64,000 nucleotides of DNA from Komagataeibacter rhaeticus. GTDB lineage: Bacteria > Pseudomonadota > Alphaproteobacteria > Acetobacterales > Acetobacteraceae. This document shows positions 56,283 through 64,000 of the stretch, piece by piece; the stretch's first letter is position 1; the number at the start of each line of letters is the position of its first letter. The stretch spans positions 102,324 through 166,323 of the forward strand of contig NZ_NKTZ01000006.1 of NCBI RefSeq assembly GCF_003207855.1, read 5' to 3'. The notes beneath the pieces are model-generated. The model worked only from the letters and a program-made list of their open reading frames with translations. It made no database searches and was not told where the DNA came from. The translations under genes were made by a program, and so were the position numbers.

Positions 56283-56320
56283 AAAAAACAAAACGGGCCG
56301 CCCGATGGGACGACCCGTTT
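56283..56320 (-). terminator. Rho-independent terminator of rpmI-rplT
   Basis: On the minus strand a stem AAACGGG/CCCGTTT with GC-rich inner pairing is followed by TTGTTTTTTAT. It starts 35 bases after the rplT stop and separates the ribosomal pair from pheST. Confidence 0.85.
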
Positions 56321-56355
56321 CGTGGACCTGTCGCCACGCGGGCGTGGGACAGGGA

Positions 56356-56712
56356 TCAGGCCAGGGCGGCCTGGGCCTTCTTCACGATTTCAGCGAAGGT
56401 CGCCGCATCGTCATAGGCAATGGCGGCAAGGACCTTGCGGTCGATCTCGATGCCAGCCTTGTCCAGACCGTTGATGAAACGGCTGTAGGTCAGGCCATGC
56501 TCACGCACCGCCGCGTTGATGCGCTGGATCCACAGGGCGCGGAATTCGCGCTTCTTGTTCCGGCGGTCACGGTACGCATACTGAAGCGACTTTTCCAGAC
56601 GTTCCAGCGCAATGCGGTAATTGGTGGAGGAACGGCCCCGGAACCCCTTGGAGAGTTCGAGAACCTTCTTGTGGCGGGCGTGGGTGGTTACGCCGCGTTT
56701 CACACGTGCCAT
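56356..56712 (-). CDS. rplT: 50S ribosomal protein L20
   Basis: 118 residues, very basic. The N-terminus [16 protein letters not shown] and the segments [27 protein letters not shown] are standard L20. L20 is needed early in 50S assembly and can repress its own operon. It is 14 bases after rpmI. infC, usually upstream, is not here. Confidence 0.98.
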   Translation of the reverse strand: MARVKRGVTTHARHKKVLELSKGFRGRSSTNYRIALERLEKSLQYAYRDRRNKKREFRALWIQRINAAVREHGLTYSRFINGLDKAGIEIDRKVLAAIAYDDAATFAEIVKKAQAALA

Positions 56713-56726
56713 GTCTCAGGTGCTCC

Positions 56727-56930
56727 TTATGCCAGACCGTAGGGGGCCCACTGCTTTACAGTGCGGCCGTCCATTTCCGTCAGCACCTGCGAACCACGGT
56801 TCGTGCGCTTCATCTTCTGCGAGCGGTTGATCAGCCCGTGGCGCTTGTTGCCCGGACCCGCCAGCACCTTGCCGGTGGCGGTGATCTTGAACCGCTTCTT
56901 GACCGATGACTTGGTCTTCATCTTGGGCAT
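56727..56930 (-). CDS. rpmI: 50S ribosomal protein L35
   Basis: 67 residues from ATG 56930, preceded by [23 protein letters not shown] and the core GKRHGLI-like segment (here [10 protein letters not shown]) are typical L35. The upstream in-frame extension is a shadow. It starts a two-gene operon with rplT. Confidence 0.97.
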   Translation of the reverse strand: MPKMKTKSSVKKRFKITATGKVLAGPGNKRHGLINRSQKMKRTNRGSQVLTEMDGRTVKQWAPYGLA

Positions 56931-57154
56931 TTGCTTCTCCTGTCTGTCTGGTGCGTGTGTCCCCTGCCCCCTTGCGGGTAAAGCCGGGACACTCCATTGC
57001 GGCCGGGCATGCCCTACAGGCCCGGACGCGCGAACAGGCAGGCTATAGACAACCCTGCGGGCGCGATCAACCCCCAAGGTACACATCCGCATCCTTTCCC
57101 CTGCCCCCGAGGTGCTGTAGGGGAAAGGGGATAATCAGAATGGAGGAAAAGACC

Positions 57155-57883
57155 ATGACCCAACGCGTGGCCTACATAACCGGCGGCAGCCGGGGCATTG
57201 GCGCCGCCATTGCCAAGACACTGGCAAAAGACGGTTTTGACATTGCCATTTCCTATGCCCGCAATGAAAAGGCGGCCGAACAGACGCTGGAGGCGGTCCG
57301 CGCGCTGGGCCGCCGGGGCCTGGCCATCCGCTGCGATGGCGAAGGCAGCGGCAACCGCGCCGCCATCCGGCGCGTGGTAAGCGAAATGGGCCGGATTGAC
57401 GCGCTGGTGTGCAATGCCGGCGTCTACCCCCATGGCGACGTGACCGAGATGACCGATGCGCAGGTCGATGCGGTGCTGGGGCTGAACGTGCGCGCCGTGA
57501 TGATCGAGACCATCGAGGCCGCACGCCACATGGCGCAGGGCGGGCGGATCATCCTGATCGGGTCCACCTTTGCCGACCGCTCGCCCTTCCCCGGCATTTC
57601 GCTCTATTCCGCTTCCAAATCGGCGCTGAACGGCTTCGCGCGCGGGGCGGCGCGCGATCTTGGCCCGCGCGGCATCACCATCAACGTGGTCCAGCCCGGC
57701 CCGATCGATACCGACATGAACCCCGCCACCGGCCCCGGTGCCGACCTGCTGCGCAGCTTCATGTGCCACAAGGAATATGGACAGGTTGGCGACATTGCAT
57801 CCGTGGTGTCATTCCTGGCCAGCCCGCAGGCCAGCTTCATCACTGGCTCGGCACTGACCACCGACGGGGGGCTTGCCGCCTGA
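57155..57883 (+). CDS. Short-chain dehydrogenase/reductase (3-oxoacyl-ACP reductase-like)
   Basis: 242 residues from ATG 57155, with GGAGG 8 bases upstream; the ATG at 57140 overlaps that site and is unlikely. The cofactor motif is TGGSRGIGAAIA, NAG is in VCNAGVYP, and the catalytic Tyr-x3-Lys is YSASKSALN. The C-terminal sequence is VVSFLASPQASFITGSALTTDGG. It is like FabG-type SDRs, but the substrate is unknown. It is followed by a structured region with a terminator. Confidence 0.92.
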   Translation: MTQRVAYITGGSRGIGAAIAKTLAKDGFDIAISYARNEKAAEQTLEAVRALGRRGLAIRCDGEGSGNRAAIRRVVSEMGRIDALVCNAGVYPHGDVTEMTDAQVDAVLGLNVRAVMIETIEAARHMAQGGRIILIGSTFADRSPFPGISLYSASKSALNGFARGAARDLGPRGITINVVQPGPIDTDMNPATGPGADLLRSFMCHKEYGQVGDIASVVSFLASPQASFITGSALTTDGGLAA

Positions 57884-58142
57884 CATCACCACGCGCGGGC
57901 GGCCTACCGCCCGCCCGTGTCTCAACACCCGATGACATTGCTGAACCCGCCCATACCCCCTCTTGCGGGGATATGGGCCGCATCGGGAAGGCGTCAGGTC
58001 CGGTCCCGCCCGAACATGAATGCCGCCCCGTCCCCTTGCCGGATGTTCCATGCACATTGCCCGGACGGGTCCCATGTCCATGCGCCGGCACTGAACGCCC
58101 CCCGCCATAGCCGGCAGGGCGGGCATTCCCTGCCCGTTTTTT
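57884..58142 (+). ncRNA. Structured intergenic region, candidate small RNA or long 3' UTR
   Basis: 258 bases with three stacked foldable units. The first is an outer stem CCCGATG/CATCGGG (57928-57934 with 57981-57987) around CCCATA..TATGGG. The second is CCCGTCC/GGACGGG (58027-58033 with 58063-58069). The third is a clear intrinsic terminator at 58120-58142. No likely protein frame fits here. It may be the 3' UTR of the SDR gene or a separate RNA. It does not match SRP RNA or tmRNA. Confidence 0.4.
58120..58142 (+). terminator. Rho-independent terminator
   Basis: CGGGCA, loop TTCCC, TGCCCG, then six T. It acts only on the plus strand because the opposite side has no matching T-run. It ends whatever plus-strand transcript crosses 57.9-58.1 kb, right at the stop of the converging phosphoesterase. 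Confidence 0.8.
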
Positions 58143-58642
58143 CAGGCTGCTGGCTGACAGGCCAGGAAGCCCTCGATCTCCTGCCATGACACGGGTGCGT
58201 AATGCCAGCAGTCCACCCCCACATCGCATGACGTGGACGTCGCGGGCCGGCTACCATGGACATGACCGTACAGATGGACCGCGCCCCGGAAAAAACCGTT
58301 CCACTCGGCAATGGGATAATGGAACAGGACCACGCGCCTGCCCGCCAGCTTCAGTTCCCGGTAGGGCTGCACACTGGCCCAGCCCAGCCAGTCCCGCACC
58401 CCGTCCCCATCATGATTGCCCGTGACCAGATGCTTGCGCCCACTGAGGCGCGCGCCATACCGCGCCACATCCCGCCAGCAGAAATCTCCCAGGCACCACA
58501 CGTCATCATCAGGCTGGACGCGGGCATTCCAGTTGGCAGCCAGCACGGCATCCATTTCCGCCACCCCGACAAAGGGCCGGTGGCAATGCCGGATTATACT
58601 CTCGTGACCGAAATGCAGGTCGGCCGTAAACCATGTTGTCAT
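58142..58642 (-). CDS. Calcineurin-like metallophosphoesterase
   Basis: 166 residues. The metal ligand motifs appear in order: TADLHFGH, LGDFCW, GNHD, LFHYP and GHVHG. This is the compact phosphoesterase type found in many bacteria and phages. The natural substrate is unknown. It converges on the terminator at 58120-58142. The upstream region is AT-rich and could hold its promoter. Confidence 0.9.
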   Translation of the reverse strand: MTTWFTADLHFGHESIIRHCHRPFVGVAEMDAVLAANWNARVQPDDDVWCLGDFCWRDVARYGARLSGRKHLVTGNHDGDGVRDWLGWASVQPYRELKLAGRRVVLFHYPIAEWNGFFRGAVHLYGHVHGSRPATSTSCDVGVDCWHYAPVSWQEIEGFLACQPAA

Positions 58643-59068
58643 GACCCGGAAACCGGCATGAAACCATAACCTTCCGAATATTGATGCGCCATCTTGAACG
58701 AAAACCGCAGGGACAGCAAACCGGTCATGGAAACAGATTGATTATTACCAAAAAATATGATGATATTTTATATTATCATGGAAAATTTTAAAATATATAT
58801 TCCAATAATATGATAAAATATTATTATATTCATGACCACTATAATAAAAAATAACCCGACACGGACTTTTATAGAAGCTGATCATAGGATGAATCACCTG
58901 CCACTTCCCGACCAGCCAGAGAATTACATGGAAACAGACCGATAATTCAGGATCTTTATATGATCCCGGCTGGTGATGCCGGAAATCATGACCATGACTT
59001 CACACAGAGACCGACAAATATTGATTTGCCTGTGCCTGCTGACCAGATATTTTCAGGGAAGGTCTCTA
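58643..59068. other. Intergenic region with very AT-rich tract
   Basis: 426 bases between the phosphoesterase and tRNA-Gln. The part from about 58735 to 58865 is almost entirely A and T. It holds an inverted repeat AATAATAT/ATATTATT (6-base spacer) near 58804 and a near-palindrome ATGATGATA/TATTATCAT near 58756. The rest is of average composition. A frame at 58960-59175 only reads through the tRNA and is rejected. Confidence 0.6.
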
Positions 59069-59142
59069 TGGCTGGGGGACCTGGATTCGAACCAGGGCTG
59101 ACCGGGTCAGAGCCGGTAGTTCTACCGCTAAACTATCCCCCA
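59069..59142 (-). tRNA. tRNA-Gln(CTG)
   Basis: On the minus strand the gene reads TGGGGGATAGTTTAGCGGTA at its 5' end. The acceptor stem pairs TGGGGGA/TCCCCCA, and the anticodon stem ACCGG/CCGGT holds the loop CTCTGAC, giving anticodon CTG for CAG glutamine codons. The T-arm is CCTGG/CCAGG with TTCGAAT, and CCA is encoded. It lies beside the AT-rich tract. Confidence 0.95.
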
Positions 59143-59315
59143 GCAAGGAGAAAGCGGCGCGGTGCGCTGCGGTGAACAGGCATATAGCCGCCTGCCCCAA
59201 GGGGCGCAACCCCCACAATGGCTTTTTTGCAAACTTTCTCTTTTGGCTTGCGTTTTATGCAGAACACTCAACACAATAGGTAATACCTTGGCCGTTAACG
59301 GGTATTGGATGAACA

Positions 59316-60440
59316 ATGGTCCAGCACAGGCTCCGTGCCGCAACACACCCGCAGGCAACGCCCCTACCGCCTGCGTCTGCCACGAACCGCCGCATGGCGC
59401 GCGCGCCACTTTATGCCGCCATTGATCTGGGCACCCATAACTGCCGCCTGCTGGTGGCCCGCGCGGGGGAGCGCGGGCTGCGCGTGATCGACAGCTTCAG
59501 CCGCGCCGTACGCCTGGGCGAAGGGCTGCACCATTCCGGCCAGCTGGCCGAGGCCGCCATGGAACGCACCATCACCGCCCTGCGCGCCTGTGTCGCGCGC
59601 ATGGGGCTGTACGAACTGCACAGCCATCGCGCGATCGCGACCGAAGCCTGCCGCAGGGCAGCCAACGGCATGGACTTCATTGCCCGCGTCATGCATGAGA
59701 CGGGGCTGGACATATCCGTCATTTCCGCGCGGGAGGAAGCCGAACTGGCGCTTGCGGCCTGCACCTCCCTGCTGCACGACCGTGGCAGCGCCACCGGGCG
59801 CGGCCTGCTGTTCGACATTGGCGGTGGTTCGACCGAAATTGCCTGGGCACGAATCGACCGCGATGCCCGCCGCCACGACCTGTCAGGCTATGTCAGCCTG
59901 CCGATGGGCATCATGACGCTGGCCGAACGCCACGGGAATGACATCTTTACCGATGCCGGCTACCGCGGGATCGTGGACGGGATTGTCAGCATCCTGCGCG
60001 GCTTTGATGACATACACTGCATTACCCGCGAAATCGCGCGCGGCAACGTCATGCTGCTGGGCACCAGCGGCACGGTCACCACGCTGGCCAGCCTGGCGCA
60101 GGGACAGGGGCGCTATGAACGCGCGGGCATTGATGGCAGCCGCCTGTCCGTACCGCAGGCGCTGGCCATGATCGATAGCCTGCGTGGCGCGGGCATGGCG
60201 GGACTGGTACGCAACCCGGTCATCGGCCCGGACCGCGCGCGCTACCTGCTGCCCGGCTGCGCGATATTCGAGGCAATCGTCACCACATGGCCCATGATGA
60301 ATGTGACGGTGGCGGACAGGGGATTGCGTGATGGCCTGCTTTTACGCATGATCGGCGACCGCGGGCGGCACGGTGGCCCGGCCCCGACGCCCCTTTCCTT
60401 TCCCCTGCATCGCCATATGGAGCACCGGGTCAGCCCCTGA
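59316..60440 (+). CDS. Ppx/GppA family exopolyphosphatase/phosphatase
   Basis: 374 residues if it starts at ATG 59316; an ATG at 59394 (MARAPLYAAIDLG) would give the usual 348. The ASKHA-fold motifs are AIDLGTHNCRLLVA, FDIGGGSTEIAW and LLGTSGTVTTLASLA. Such proteins remove terminal phosphates from polyphosphate or pppGpp. This short form lacks the C-terminal HD-like domain of E. coli Ppx. No clear ribosome binding site marks either start. It is 12 bases before rlmE. Confidence 0.88.
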   Translation: MVQHRLRAATHPQATPLPPASATNRRMARAPLYAAIDLGTHNCRLLVARAGERGLRVIDSFSRAVRLGEGLHHSGQLAEAAMERTITALRACVARMGLYELHSHRAIATEACRRAANGMDFIARVMHETGLDISVISAREEAELALAACTSLLHDRGSATGRGLLFDIGGGSTEIAWARIDRDARRHDLSGYVSLPMGIMTLAERHGNDIFTDAGYRGIVDGIVSILRGFDDIHCITREIARGNVMLLGTSGTVTTLASLAQGQGRYERAGIDGSRLSVPQALAMIDSLRGAGMAGLVRNPVIGPDRARYLLPGCAIFEAIVTTWPMMNVTVADRGLRDGLLLRMIGDRGRHGGPAPTPLSFPLHRHMEHRVSP

Positions 60441-60452
60441 CCGCGTCCAGTC

Positions 60453-61217
60453 ATGAAACAGCGTTCCCCCACCCGCATACCGGGCAAGGCCCGTACCAGC
60501 AGTCTGACCCCCGGCACGGGCGACAGCAGCACCGACGGACAGGCCGCCCGGACCAACCGGACCAAGACCGTAACCGTAAAGAAGGCACGCGGGCGCACCA
60601 CCGCCCAGCACCGCTGGCTGCAGCGCCAGCTTAATGACCCTTACGTGCAGGCGGCCCAGAAACAGGGCTGGCGTTCCCGCGCGGCCTTCAAGCTGATCGA
60701 ACTGGACGACCGCTTTCACCTGATCCGGCCCGGCACGCGCGTGGTTGACCTGGGGGCCGCCCCCGGCGGGTGGACACAGGTCGCGGTCAAGCGCGGGGCC
60801 GCGGAAGTGGTGGGGGTAGACCTGCTGCCGGTCGACCCGGTGCCGGGTGCGACGGTGATAGAAGGCGACTTCAATGACCCCGACATGCCCGACCGCCTGA
60901 CCGGCCTGCTGGGCGGCCGGGCGGATCTGGTCATGTCGGACATGGCACCCAACACGACCGGCCACGCACCAACCGACCACCTGCGCATTATCGGGCTGGC
61001 GGAACTGGCATTGCATTTCGCCACCCGTATCCTGGCCCCCGATGGCGCCTTCGTGGCCAAGGTGTTCCAGGGCGGATCGGAAAAACAGATGCTGGCGGAT
61101 CTCAAGCGCCTGTTCACGCAGGTCCGCCACGCCAAGCCACCGGCCAGCCGCAAGGAATCAAGCGAACTGTACGTGGTGGCGACCGGCTTCCGTGGGCTGG
61201 ATACAGCGGAAGGCTGA
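60453..61217 (+). CDS. rlmE: 23S rRNA (uridine-2552-2'-O)-methyltransferase
   Basis: 254 residues. A basic, low-complexity N-terminal tail of about 50 residues precedes the RrmJ/FtsJ domain. That domain has RSRAAFKLIELDDRF, the SAM site VVDLGAAPGGWTQVA, MSDMAPNTTGH and FVAKVFQGG (K-D-K-E catalytic set). It methylates the A-loop of 23S rRNA. The tail is longer than in E. coli and is shared by some alphaproteobacteria. Confidence 0.95.
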   Translation: MKQRSPTRIPGKARTSSLTPGTGDSSTDGQAARTNRTKTVTVKKARGRTTAQHRWLQRQLNDPYVQAAQKQGWRSRAAFKLIELDDRFHLIRPGTRVVDLGAAPGGWTQVAVKRGAAEVVGVDLLPVDPVPGATVIEGDFNDPDMPDRLTGLLGGRADLVMSDMAPNTTGHAPTDHLRIIGLAELALHFATRILAPDGAFVAKVFQGGSEKQMLADLKRLFTQVRHAKPPASRKESSELYVVATGFRGLDTAEG

Positions 61218-61250
61218 TCCAGGCCGCACGGTCAGCGCGGCCTGTAATGG

Positions 61251-62159
61251 TCACGCAATGTGGTGTTCGTTCCACAGCCACGCCGCCCCGCGCACGCCCG
61301 AACTGTCACCGTGGCGGTTGCGCACGATGGGCGTGCTGCAGTTGGGGGTGATCACGTAACGGCGCATGAGGCGGGGCACCCGTTCGTAAATCGAGTCCAG
61401 GTTGGACACGCCACCACCCAGCACGATCACATCGGGGTCCATGAAGTTGATGGCCATGGCGCAGGCACGGGCCATGCGGTCCATGTAACGGTCCAGCGCG
61501 CCGATCGCGGTCAGGTCACCGTTCGCGGCTTCCTGTTCGATATGGGCGGCACTGCGGTGGCCCGGCCCCTTCCAGTCCTGCGCCAGCGCCGACCCGCTGA
61601 GGAACCGCTCCATGCAGCCCTCATTGCCACAAAAGCATTTGGGCATGGGGAATTCCTCGATCCGCGGCCATGGCAGCGGGACATGCCCCCACTCGCCGGC
61701 AATGTGGTTATGGCCGATCAGCAGTTTCCTATCGATGACAATGCCAGCCCCCATGCCCGTGCCGATGATCACGCCAAACACGCTGTGATGCGCGGCACCT
61801 GCCCCGTCAATCGCCTCGGACAGGGCAAAGCAGTTGGCATCGTTCTCGATGCGCACCTCCCGGCCCAGGGCTGCCGTCATGTCCTTGATCAGCGGCTGGT
61901 TGTTGAGCCATGTGGCATTGGCGTTCTTGATCACGCCCGTATCGGGACTGATCGAACCGGGAATGCCGATTCCCACCGTACCTGTTCCACCCAGTTCCCT
62001 GTCCACCCCATGAATCAGCTCACACATGGCCTGGATGGCGGCCGGATAGTTGCCGGGATTGGTAATCCGCCGACGCACGCGCTCTGCCCCGTCCCTGGCA
62101 AGAGCGGCTATTTCGATCTTGGTGCCACCAAAATCAATTCCGATACGATAGGAGCCCAT
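61251..62159 (-). CDS. ROK-family sugar kinase (fructokinase/glucokinase-like)
   Basis: 302 residues from ATG 62159; an ATG at 62180 adds 7. DFGGTKIEIAAL is the ATP phosphate loop. The active site is in IENDANCFALSEA, and GTGMGAGIV follows. The zinc site is GEWGH with the motif CFCGNEGCMERFLSG. It phosphorylates a free hexose, most likely fructose or glucose. It converges on rlmE with a 33-base gap. No transporter is adjacent. Confidence 0.9.
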   Translation of the reverse strand: MGSYRIGIDFGGTKIEIAALARDGAERVRRRITNPGNYPAAIQAMCELIHGVDRELGGTGTVGIGIPGSISPDTGVIKNANATWLNNQPLIKDMTAALGREVRIENDANCFALSEAIDGAGAAHHSVFGVIIGTGMGAGIVIDRKLLIGHNHIAGEWGHVPLPWPRIEEFPMPKCFCGNEGCMERFLSGSALAQDWKGPGHRSAAHIEQEAANGDLTAIGALDRYMDRMARACAMAINFMDPDVIVLGGGVSNLDSIYERVPRLMRRYVITPNCSTPIVRNRHGDSSGVRGAAWLWNEHHIA

Positions 62160-62282
62160 GCAGAGTCTTTCTTTCATCATGTTTTATCAACGGCACGTTT
62201 TCTTTTATGGTCGTACCCGTATGGAACATCAAACCCTACTATGCACGGGCATGGTTGCCCCCACCACGGAGACATGGCTCCC

Positions 62283-62549
62283 ATGAGCGAGATACTGCTG
62301 GACGCCCGCGGACTGAACTGCCCCCTGCCCGTGCTCAGGGCCAACCGCATGCTGCGTGGCCTGCCGCCCGGCGCGCGGCTGCGCGTGATTGCGACCGACC
62401 GAGCATCGGTGGCCGACTTCCAGGCCTTCTGCCGCGAGACCGGCCACGCGCTGATCGCGTTCGGGGAAGAAGGCGGCACGCTGTCCTTCGTCATCCGGCG
62501 CAGGCCGGATGTGGCGGCGGACACCGCCACCACCCCGATGCCCGCATAA
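62283..62549 (+). CDS. tusA: TusA/SirA-family sulfur carrier protein
   Basis: 88 residues. The family motif LDARGLNCPLPVLRANRML holds the reactive Cys near residue 13. TusA proteins carry persulfide sulfur for tRNA thiolation and other pathways. ATG 62283 is preferred over the ATG three codons earlier because of its spacing from ACGGAG. It is divergent from the ROK kinase and 101 bases before xseB. Confidence 0.92.
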   Translation: MSEILLDARGLNCPLPVLRANRMLRGLPPGARLRVIATDRASVADFQAFCRETGHALIAFGEEGGTLSFVIRRRPDVAADTATTPMPA

Positions 62550-62650
62550 GTGCCAGAACGCCGCAAACGCAGTTGTACCCTTGGCAGGATGCCCCACATG
62601 GATGTAAGCCCTGCGCCAGCCAAGTCATTTTCAGGAAATGCCACGCACCC

Positions 62651-62881
62651 ATGACCCAGGACCTGACCAACCTTTCGTTCGAGGACGCACTGGCCGAGCT
62701 TGAGACCATCGTGCGCCAGCTCGAGGTCGGCCAGCTCCGGCTGGAGGACGCGATCACGTCCTATGAGCGTGGCGCCGTCCTGCGACAGTACTGCCAGAAG
62801 AAACTGGACGAGGCCGAGGCCCGCGTCCAGGCGATTGTCCAGCGTGCCGATGGGGCGCTGGATGTAAAACCAATGGATTGA
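62651..62881 (+). CDS. xseB: Exodeoxyribonuclease VII small subunit
   Basis: 76 residues. Core segments are LSFEDALAELETIVRQLE and LEDAITSYERG. It forms exonuclease VII with XseA. Its TGA overlaps the ispA ATG, giving the common xseB-ispA-dxs order. Confidence 0.95.
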   Translation: MTQDLTNLSFEDALAELETIVRQLEVGQLRLEDAITSYERGAVLRQYCQKKLDEAEARVQAIVQRADGALDVKPMD

Positions 62882-63825
62882 TGCGCCAGATGAGCCAAAC
62901 AACAGCCCCCTCGTCCCGAACCGACAGTGCGGACCGCATGGTCCGTCTGCGTGCATCCATGTCCGCGCGCGCGACCGCGATCGAGAGCATGATCGACCGC
63001 CTGCTGCCCCGCGTTGAAGGGGGCGAGGGCCGCCTGATCGATGCCATGCGCTATGCCACGCTGGGCGGGGGCAAGCGCCTGCGCGGCTATCTGGTGGCGG
63101 AAGTGGCCAGCCTGTTCAAGGTGGCGGCCGAAGGCGCGGACCGCGTCGCGGCATCGGTCGAGATGCTGCACGCCTATTCGCTGGTGCATGATGACCTGCC
63201 CGCCATGGATGACGACGACCTGCGTCGTGGCCAGCCCTCCACCCACCGCAAGTTCGATGAAGCCACCGCCATCCTGGCCGGTGACGCGCTGCAGACCATG
63301 GCGTTCGATATCCTTGCCAACCCGCTCACGCATGCCGGCGCGGAGGTGCGCATCAACCTTGTGCGCGCCCTGGCCGATGCCTCGGGTGCTGCCGGCATGG
63401 TCGGTGGCCAGATGATCGACATGGAAGGCGAGGGCCGCGCCCTGTCGCTGGAAGAGGTCGCGCGCCTGCATGCGCTCAAGACCGGCTGCCTGATCCGCTA
63501 TTCGGCCGAAGCGGGGGCCATCCTGGGCCAGGCCGGTGAGGACGCCCGCCAGCGTATTTCCGCCTATGGCCGTGACCTGGGTGCCGCCTTCCAGATTGCC
63601 GATGACGTGCTGGACGCCACCGCGAGCGCCGAGGAACTGGGCAAGACCGCGGGCAAGGATGAAGCCGCCGGCAAGTCCACCTATGTCGCCCTGCTGGGCG
63701 TGGAGGGTGCCGCCAAGGAAGCCCGCCGTGTTGCGGAACAGGCCCTATCCCATATCGACATCTTTGGCCCCGAGGCTGATCGCCTGCGCGATCTGGTCCA
63801 CTACGTGGTCGAGCGCAGGAACTGA
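62881..63825 (+). CDS. ispA: Farnesyl/geranylgeranyl diphosphate synthase
   Basis: 314 residues. It chains isoprenyl units from IPP and DMAPP. The first Asp-rich motif is [16 protein letters not shown], and the second is [21 protein letters not shown] lies upstream, as in short-chain prenyl synthases. The ATG at 62881 overlaps the xseB stop. Product length (C15 or C20) cannot be decided from the sequence alone. It provides precursors for ubiquinone (ubiA in this window) and, in these bacteria, hopanoids. Confidence 0.94.
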   Translation: MRQMSQTTAPSSRTDSADRMVRLRASMSARATAIESMIDRLLPRVEGGEGRLIDAMRYATLGGGKRLRGYLVAEVASLFKVAAEGADRVAASVEMLHAYSLVHDDLPAMDDDDLRRGQPSTHRKFDEATAILAGDALQTMAFDILANPLTHAGAEVRINLVRALADASGAAGMVGGQMIDMEGEGRALSLEEVARLHALKTGCLIRYSAEAGAILGQAGEDARQRISAYGRDLGAAFQIADDVLDATASAEELGKTAGKDEAAGKSTYVALLGVEGAAKEARRVAEQALSHIDIFGPEADRLRDLVHYVVERRN

Positions 63826-63830
63826 GTGAC

Positions 63831-64000
63831 ATGAGCGAGAGCAACACGCCCAACGCGATTCCCACCCTTGGTCGCTACCCGCAGCTTGACCGTGTGCGGG
63901 CCCCCCATGACCTGCGCAACCTTTCGGTGGAGCAGCTCAGGCAGCTGGCGGATGAACTGCGCTCCGAGACGATCGATGCCGTCTCCACCACCGGCGGCCA
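63831..64000 (+). CDS. dxs: 1-deoxy-D-xylulose-5-phosphate synthase, N-terminal part (partial)
   Basis: The first 56 codons of a gene that runs off the right edge. The peptide [33 protein letters not shown] is the standard DXS N-terminus. DXS makes DXP from pyruvate and glyceraldehyde-3-phosphate, starting the MEP isoprenoid pathway. It begins 5 bases after ispA, in the common xseB-ispA-dxs cluster. Confidence 0.93.
   Translation, partial: MSESNTPNAIPTLGRYPQLDRVRAPHDLRNLSVEQLRQLADELRSETIDAVSTTGG

Noticed and set aside
57993..58003. GTCAGGTCCGG resembling the SRP RNA apical loop
   Set aside because: The following conserved GGAAGGAAGCAGCC part is missing.
57840..58229. 129-aa minus frame over the structured region
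   Set aside because: Overlaps a terminator and two real genes; arginine/glycine-rich shadow with no ribosome binding site.
58960..59175. 71-aa frame over tRNA-Gln
   Set aside because: It only translates the tRNA gene on the wrong strand, a common false frame.

Overview
The window is a stretch of ordinary, gene-dense chromosome from a GC-rich alphaproteobacterium. Gene content, codon use and neighbours point to the acetic acid bacteria (Acetobacteraceae). A Komagataeibacter/Gluconacetobacter-type genome is my best guess, inferred from general resemblance and not from any database search. I see no prophage, insertion sequence, integrase or CRISPR array.

Layout. 0-2.1 kb: the tail of dnaB, a comM/yifB-type AAA ATPase and tRNA-Val(CAC). 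2.3-8.1 kb: two uncharacterised proteins, an ELM1-like protein, a DEAD-box helicase and an aspartoacylase-like hydrolase. 8.2-13.2 kb: glyA, an amino-acid permease, hemB and an arginyl/leucyl-tRNA-protein transferase. 13.4-18.3 kb: rpsB-tsf-recO-parC on the minus strand. 18.5-22.8 kb: OsmC, aroC-fabI, pdxH and a tandem universal stress protein. 22.9-29.1 kb: a complete assimilatory sulfate operon (cysH, cysD, cysNC, DUF2849, cysI, DUF934) with a structured leader. 29.2-32.4 kb: waaA-lpxK-lpxL for lipid A/Kdo synthesis; lpxB is at 50-51 kb. 32.5-41.6 kb: an LppC-like lipoprotein, rsmI, lolA, an MbfA-type iron exporter, gshA, rsmE, ubiA and a dienelactone hydrolase. 41.7-48.6 kb: a gluconate permease, pncA, the yfgM-bamB-der block and a heptosyltransferase-like GT9. 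48.6-57 kb: ygfZ, hisI, a small membrane protein, lpxB, pstS, pheT-pheS and rplT-rpmI. 57-64 kb: an SDR, a phosphoesterase, tRNA-Gln(CTG), Ppx/GppA, rlmE, a ROK kinase, tusA, and xseB-ispA-dxs (dxs runs off the end).

How the parts fit. The cys operon takes sulfate through APS and sulfite to sulfide, and gshA uses the resulting cysteine for glutathione. The lpx/waa genes, lolA, bamB and the LppC-like protein all build or maintain the outer membrane. ispA and dxs feed isoprenoids to ubiA (ubiquinone). GntP would import gluconate, a typical acetic-acid-bacterium oxidation product.

The most unusual non-coding signal is a seven-copy family of about 60-95 bp intergenic repeats with hairpins. Each copy sits just past the stop codon of a gene and has the same orientation relative to that gene; one copy is symmetric and lies between two converging genes. 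Other non-coding signals worth testing are an 11-bp-stem leader before cysH, a structured region ending in a clear terminator at 57.9-58.1 kb, a 22-bp perfect palindrome at 222-243, and an about 130-bp very AT-rich tract at 58.7-58.9 kb.
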